Assembly (NCBI GenBank): GCA_029935275.1
Contig: JAOZKQ010000091.1
Location: 1 to 8,083 of the forward strand
Length of the DNA stretch: 8,083 nt
Direction of reading: 5' to 3'
DNA from: Bacteroidales bacterium
GTDB lineage: Bacteria; Bacteroidota; Bacteroidia; Bacteroidales; VadinHA17
Shown here: in pieces, positions 7,366 to 8,083 of the stretch
How the letters are laid out: the number at the start of each line of letters is the position of its first letter
Numbering within the stretch: the first letter of the stretch is position 1
The notes under the pieces: model-generated
What the model was told of the DNA's origin: nothing
Database searches by the model: none
Seen by the model: the letters and a program-made list of their open reading frames with translations, nothing else
Made by a program: the position numbers and the translations under genes

Positions 7366-7752
7366 ATGAATTCGTACCGGATTAGACTATTGCTTGTTAC
7401 ATGCATTGCTCTTCTTGCTTTATCATGTAATAAAGACCTTGGACCCACTGATATAAGGATCAAAAATACCACTGATTATACTTTTACTAATGTTGAAGTG
7501 AATACCTCCGAAGGAATTAACAATTATGGAACCATTGCCGCAGGTGAAACTACCGTTTACAAGCGATTTGACCTGGCTTACAGACAGGCTCAGATAGAAC
7601 TTTACATTGATCAGGAGAAATACACCCTGACCCCTGTAGATTTTACTTACGAGGTACCTCTTGGTCAGGGTAAGTTCACCTATGAACTGGCAGCGGACAC
7701 AACGGAAAAAGTGCTAAGCATTCACGTAACTGCAGATGCACCCCTGGATTAA
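7366..7752 (+). CDS. Small predicted lipoprotein of unknown function
   Basis: The 128-residue product starts at the ATG at 7366. A TTG two codons upstream (7360) is in frame but less likely. An N-terminal hydrophobic segment ends in LLALSC/NKD, with Cys21 as the probable lipidation site. The spacing is acceptable for Bacteroidota, though the -3 residue is Ala rather than Leu. The mature part is beta-rich, with text such as IRIKNTTDYTFTNVEVNTSEG, NNYGTIAAGET, FDLAYRQAQIELYIDQEKYTL and GKFTYEL. I believe this matches a widespread but uncharacterised Bacteroidota lipoprotein family, from memory of similar sequences rather than a search. No enzymatic motif is visible. It follows batE by 11 nt on the same strand, so it is probably co-transcribed as the last gene. 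It could assist envelope functions of the Bat proteins, but that is inference from position only. Confidence 0.75.
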   Translation: MNSYRIRLLLVTCIALLALSCNKDLGPTDIRIKNTTDYTFTNVEVNTSEGINNYGTIAAGETTVYKRFDLAYRQAQIELYIDQEKYTLTPVDFTYEVPLGQGKFTYELAADTTEKVLSIHVTADAPLD

Positions 7753-7922
7753 AGCATTTTTAAAATTTTCCATTGAAACCGGTTTTTTAATCTATAGCCT
7801 TGTTGGATATTTCTTATTCGAATTCAGGTTAATAACTCCCCAACAAAATAATTTCTTTAACAGCTTGTAAAAAGGGATATATTATCTAGCTTTAGGCCTT
7901 TAGGATATCTGTAAAAACGAGT
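7753..7922. other. Non-coding spacer after the operon
   Basis: This stretch holds no convincing gene on either strand. Near its start there is a short palindrome AAACCGGTTT (7776-7785) followed by four further T bases, and a 7-bp inverted repeat TTGTTGG/CCAACAA (7800-7806 and 7840-7846) with a long loop. Neither is strong enough to call a terminator. I see no tRNA, riboswitch or attachment site here. Confidence 0.5.
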
Positions 7923-8078
7923 TTAATTAGTGCCTGTCCATAAAGTCGGGAGTTTGAACTAGAAAGTTCAAATTCAAGGCGTGCGATAAATCTAAACCGC
8001 AGTCCCGAAAATCGGGATGAGGATTTAGATTTTGAGCAACAACGCAGAAGTTGGACTTTATAGACAAACTCTAATTAA
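7923..8078. repeat. Long imperfect inverted repeat, MITE-like element
   Basis: The ends are inverted copies: TTAATTAG...TGTCCATAAAGTC at 7923-7947 pairs with the reverse complement of 8054-8078, with a few mismatches. The interior pairs again at AAATCTAAA (7988-7996) with TTTAGATTT (8024-8032), and the apex is TCCCGA-AAA-TCGGGA (8003-8017). The left arm carries an extra hairpin, TTTGAACT-AGAA-AGTTCAAA (7953-7972). The right arm (8023-8079) recurs between batA and batB. With no coding capacity and about 156 nt length, it fits a non-autonomous repeat or REP/MITE type; its transposase family is unknown. It may also act as a strong RNA hairpin behind the operon. Confidence 0.8.
7988..8032 (+). 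other. Central stem-loop of the inverted-repeat element
   Basis: The outer stem has 9 perfect pairs (7988-7996 with 8024-8032), plus CC/GG after a single bulged A (8023). There is a small internal loop (GCAG against TGA), then six pairs TCCCGA/TCGGGA closed by an AAA loop. In RNA this would be a stable hairpin and could stop transcription or protect the 3' end of a transcript. However, no clean T-run follows, so I do not call it an intrinsic terminator. Confidence 0.55.
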
Positions 8079-8083
8079 TTATT

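Noticed and set aside
7776..7789. AAACCGGTTT followed by T bases as an intrinsic terminator of the operon
   Set aside because: The palindrome has no loop and only five pairs per side, two of them G-C, so the hairpin would be too weak.

Overview
The window is AT-rich and carries a co-directional gene cluster on the + strand that reads as the Bat ("Bacteroides aerotolerance") operon of the Bacteroidota. The gene order, the protein families, the short intergenic gaps and the Cys-Asn lipoprotein near the 3' end all point to that phylum. The sequence alone does not fix the genus.

Layout: 1-771 is the 3' part of a DUF58 protein whose start lies upstream of the window. 799-1854 is a signal-peptide, single-pass membrane protein with a cytoplasmic helical tail (DUF4381/BatD-tail-like). 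1851-2843 is batA and 2949-3986 is batB, both membrane-anchored von Willebrand A (VWA) proteins with intact MIDAS motifs. 3994-4755 is batC (TPR protein with a very charged linker), 4777-6591 is batD, 6599-7354 is batE (TPR, two membrane segments, SH3-like tail), and 7366-7752 is a small predicted lipoprotein of unknown function. From 7753 to the end there is no credible gene. This tail holds a long imperfect inverted repeat (7923-8078).

How the genes fit together: in this family a MoxR AAA+ ATPase gene, expected just upstream but not visible here, is usually followed by DUF58 and the VWA proteins. BatA and BatB would display VWA domains beside the inner membrane, and BatC and BatE would supply TPR surfaces. 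BatD and the 799-1854 protein would place beta-rich domains in the periplasm. The assembly is generally thought to serve envelope-stress resistance or chaperone-like maturation, but its biochemical activity is not settled. The tight spacing (4-nt overlap, or gaps of 7 to 27 nt) suggests one transcript, apart from the 105-nt batA-batB gap.

The feature least explained by the known operon is a dispersed non-coding repeat. Its right half lies in the batA-batB gap (2869-2919) and matches 51 nt exactly in the inverted-repeat element after the operon (8023-8073). I see no wholly new system here. The best leads are this repeat, the extra BatD-tail-like protein before batA, and the small lipoprotein at the end.
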